A stretch of 8,013 nucleotides of DNA from Bacteroidota bacterium (GTDB lineage: Bacteria; Bacteroidota; Bacteroidia; Cytophagales; Cyclobacteriaceae), in contig JAEZGH010000066.1 in the NCBI GenBank assembly GCA_023417065.1, forward strand, positions 1 to 8,013, given 5' to 3'. Each line of letters opens with the position of its first letter. Position 1 is the first letter of the stretch. The notes beneath the pieces were generated by a model. The model searched no databases. It had not been told where the DNA came from and saw only the letters and a program-made list of their open reading frames with translations. Below are positions 6,342-8,013 of this stretch, piece by piece. The translations under genes and the position numbers were made by a program.

Positions 6342-6599
6342 TTACGCTGGTTTGTGGGCGGTTATATACTCGGCGATTGTCCTTACCGACTTGAATATCT
6401 TAGGGCCTTCCTGGGGATTGTCAATCTTCACGCCGTGCTTCTGCTGCAGTAATACAATCAATTCAAGTGCATCTATTGAATCCAGCCCCAGACCTTCCAT
6501 GAACAGCGGTTGATCATCGCCTATATCTTCCGGTTTAAGGTGTTTGAGGTTCAAGGCCTCAATAATTTGCTTCTTCAAGTCGGCCATCAACTGTTCCAT
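6342..6599 (-). CDS. Acyl carrier protein
   Basis: A small helical carrier protein with the phosphopantetheine attachment motif GLGLDSIDALEL, in which the Ser of DSI would carry the prosthetic group. The preceding segment (KPEDIGDDQPLFMEG) and the following helix II and helix III regions match the standard four-helix carrier fold. The choice of ATG at 6599 gives 85 residues beginning MEQLMADLKKQ, a normal length, and lies four bases after the upstream stop, the same spacing as at another junction of this operon (5143/5138). An in-frame ATG at 6620 would add seven residues and overlap the upstream gene. This protein should hold the growing polyene for the ketosynthase, reductase and dehydratase. 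Pigment clusters usually carry two such proteins, so another may lie outside the window. Confidence 0.92.
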   Translation of the reverse strand: MEQLMADLKKQIIEALNLKHLKPEDIGDDQPLFMEGLGLDSIDALELIVLLQQKHGVKIDNPQEGPKIFKSVRTIAEYITAHKPA

Positions 6600-6603
6600 A
6601 TCG

Positions 6604-7209
6604 CTATAAGTAAATTTCATTAAGTTTTTCAGGAGTGTGCGGAAGGTTCAAGCCGTGCTCAACACGCTCCACCAAATATAAGAAAACATCATGGTGCTCA
6701 CCGGCAACATCCACCCAACCGGCGAGACAGGCTTTTGTTTCTGTCTGAATGAACAGCTGATGGACGTAAGTATGCATCATCGCGCTATCAAACTGGTCAC
6801 TGACGAAAAAAGCGGTCTCACCCTTGAATCCATTGCGAATACATATTTCCCCGGCCACAATATTGGGCAGAGTATATACAAAAAGCGCCGGGCTCGAAAC
6901 TTCCCGCGATGCTTCTGCATACCGAACATCAGCGTCGAGGCTTGCGTTTGCATTGGCCAGCACGACGGCAACCTCCGCGGGTTTGTAATCTCCCAAGGCA
7001 TGCTTCTTCAGCAGAAATTCGGATGCAATGAAACCAAGCGCTGAAAGCCGGTCCATCTTGTAGAACTTCGGATAATCCAGTGCAAGATGTTCGTAGCTGA
7101 ATTGCAGAAGCTTGTCCAGGTCCTGCTGCTCAGCGCGCCCCACGATCTCCCCATCAACGGTAATAGAAAGATCTTTAACTCTTATGTAGCCGGTAATTAT
7201 TTCCACCAT
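6604..7209 (-). CDS. Truncated ketosynthase-fold protein, chain-length-factor type (active Cys replaced by Gln)
   Basis: At 201 residues this is only the N-terminal half of a ketosynthase (family 'ketoacyl-synt_2', named chain length factor in aryl polyene systems). Recognisable parts are DRLSALGFIASEFLL (53-67), VVLANANASLDAD (82-94), SPALFVYTLPNIVAGEICIR (106-125) and the nucleophile region GETAFFVSDQFDSAMM (130-145). An ungapped line-up of its residues 136-153 with residues 156-173 of the active ketosynthase matches Ser, Tyr and Leu at three shared places and puts Gln139 opposite the nucleophile Cys159. Gln at this site is the hallmark of chain length factors in type II polyketide synthases. 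The C-terminal half, with both catalytic His motifs, is absent, as in the ApeC-type factors. It probably pairs with the active ketosynthase to set chain length. It starts one base after the methyltransferase stop. Confidence 0.85.
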   Translation of the reverse strand: MVEIITGYIRVKDLSITVDGEIVGRAEQQDLDKLLQFSYEHLALDYPKFYKMDRLSALGFIASEFLLKKHALGDYKPAEVAVVLANANASLDADVRYAEASREVSSPALFVYTLPNIVAGEICIRNGFKGETAFFVSDQFDSAMMHTYVHQLFIQTETKACLAGWVDVAGEHHDVFLYLVERVEHGLNLPHTPEKLNEIYL

Positions 7210-7210
7210 G

Positions 7211-8013
7211 TCATTCTGGGATACATTCGAGAAGGGTATGACTCACGCCGATTTCATTGTGTTGTTCTGCAACCGAAAATCCGGCCTGTCGGACAAACTC
7301 AAGAAATGTATCCGAATGATACATCTGACTATTGCCATTGGCCATTGCCGTAAAATAGAGGGATGTCTGCTGAAGTGAAAATGCAGCCGCTCTGAAGCGC
7401 TGACGATTCCAGAAGGGTTCCAGAATAAAAACGCGTCCGCCTGGATTTAGTGCTGTGCGACATCTTTTGAGGATCGATACAATCTGCTCATCAGAAAAGC
7501 AATCCAAAAACTGGCTCATCCAGATAGCATCAAATCCTTTTGGGAACGGCTGCGACTCGTCGAGGATGTTGCATTCGTGAAAGTGGATCCGGTCGCCGAA
7601 GTTTTCAGCAAAGATCTTTTCCTTCGCCATACCCACCTGTCCGGGCAAATCCATGATCGTTACTTCGACGTTTTCGTCATAGCGAAAGCATTGAAGTGCC
7701 CACTTACCTGTGTTGCCCCCAATATCCAAAATGTGTCGCGGCTTTGACTTGAATACGAGAGGCAGCGCGTCGGGAAATGAGACATCAGAATAGTAATGAT
7801 CAAATCCAAACCAGCTTTTCTGAACCTGAGTGGGAAGGGACGCCAGTGCCTCGTATATCGTGGACCATTCGCCAAACACTTTCAATCCTTCCGGCTTTTC
7901 ATGGCGAATACTTTCCTCGAGGGAGAATAACCCCTGATAGCATACGTCATGAACAAAGTCGAGGTTAACCTGCGTGAGTTTGTCGTGGAGGATGAAGAAA
8001 CCCGTTTTTGTCA
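7211..8013 (-). CDS. SAM-dependent methyltransferase, class I (5' end cut by right window edge)
   Basis: The frame is open up to the right edge, showing 266 residues. The first visible part (TKTGFFILHDKLTQVNLDF, then FSLEESIRHEKPEGLKVFG) looks like the helical dimerisation region found before the Rossmann domain in small-molecule O-methyltransferases of the hydroxyneurosporene/acetylserotonin type. Motif I is HILDIGGNTGKW (93-104), followed by VTIMDLPGQV (117-126) and a C-terminal GGRVFILEPF (191-200). In relatives the catalytic His sits in an L-H-D-W-x-D-E stretch, but here the equivalent reads LDCFSDE (169-175), so the general base is missing. A TTG near 7885 could be mistaken for a start, yet good family sequence continues upstream of it. 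In an aryl polyene or flexirubin cluster the likely job is methylation of the aryl ring or its hydroxyl, by inference from context. Confidence 0.88.
   Translation of the reverse strand, partial: TKTGFFILHDKLTQVNLDFVHDVCYQGLFSLEESIRHEKPEGLKVFGEWSTIYEALASLPTQVQKSWFGFDHYYSDVSFPDALPLVFKSKPRHILDIGGNTGKWALQCFRYDENVEVTIMDLPGQVGMAKEKIFAENFGDRIHFHECNILDESQPFPKGFDAIWMSQFLDCFSDEQIVSILKRCRTALNPGGRVFILEPFWNRQRFRAAAFSLQQTSLYFTAMANGNSQMYHSDTFLEFVRQAGFSVAEQHNEIGVSHTLLECIPE

Noticed and set aside
6600..6620. Upstream ATG for the acyl carrier protein
   Set aside because: It adds seven residues not needed for the fold and overlaps the upstream gene. It cannot be excluded, but 6599 matches family length and operon spacing better.
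7883..7885. TTG as the start of the methyltransferase
   Set aside because: The same frame stays open to the window edge and encodes sensible dimerisation-domain sequence upstream, so the true start is outside the window.

Overview
The window is one uninterrupted stretch of a leftward (minus-strand) operon. It holds ten tightly packed genes, with the first one (right edge) and the last one (left edge) cut by the window. The content matches the accessory type II polyketide clusters that make aryl polyene or flexirubin-type pigments: an acyl carrier protein, an active ketosynthase, a short chain-length-factor-like protein, a second degenerate ketosynthase, a FabZ-like hot-dog protein, a methyltransferase, and an envelope transport set. 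The gene mix and the GT2-plus-DUF2062 pairing point to a member of Bacteroidota, with base composition near half G+C. The phylum is an inference. No rRNA, tRNA or other taxonomic marker is present.

Reading in the direction of transcription (right to left): SAM-dependent methyltransferase (partial, 7211-8013); truncated chain-length factor (6604-7209); acyl carrier protein (6342-6599); active beta-ketoacyl-ACP synthase (5143-6339, GTG start); ketosynthase-fold protein lacking the catalytic triad (4068-5138); NodB-type polysaccharide deacetylase (3316-4086); LolA-like periplasmic carrier (2670-3323); lipoprotein that may be a LolB-like partner (2069-2689); FabZ-like hot-dog protein (1704-2069); family 2 glycosyltransferase (892-1707); DUF2062 membrane domain (524-937) in the -1 frame of the glycosyltransferase; and the start of an MMPL/RND-type exporter (1-499).

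The genes fit a division of labour. The carrier protein, ketosynthase/chain-length-factor pair and hot-dog protein would build a polyene chain on an aryl starter, and the methyltransferase would decorate the aryl ring. The LolA-like protein, the lipoprotein and the MMPL exporter would move the product to the outer membrane. The glycosyltransferase/DUF2062 protein and the deacetylase are envelope-type functions of unknown target. A ketoreductase, aryl-CoA/ACP ligase, ammonia lyase and the dialkylresorcinol enzymes DarA/DarB are not in the window, so aryl polyene and flexirubin cannot be told apart here.

The most striking local feature is a run of ten A residues (minus strand, 957 to 948) where the glycosyltransferase frame and the DUF2062 frame meet. 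A single -1 shift there gives a continuous 394-residue GT2-DUF2062 protein. Several proteins also have substitutions at expected catalytic positions: Cys to Gln and Cys to Ala in two ketosynthase-fold proteins, Glu to Gln in the hot-dog protein, and loss of the usual catalytic His in the methyltransferase. There is no gene-free stretch over 24 bases, and no promoter or terminator was recognised.
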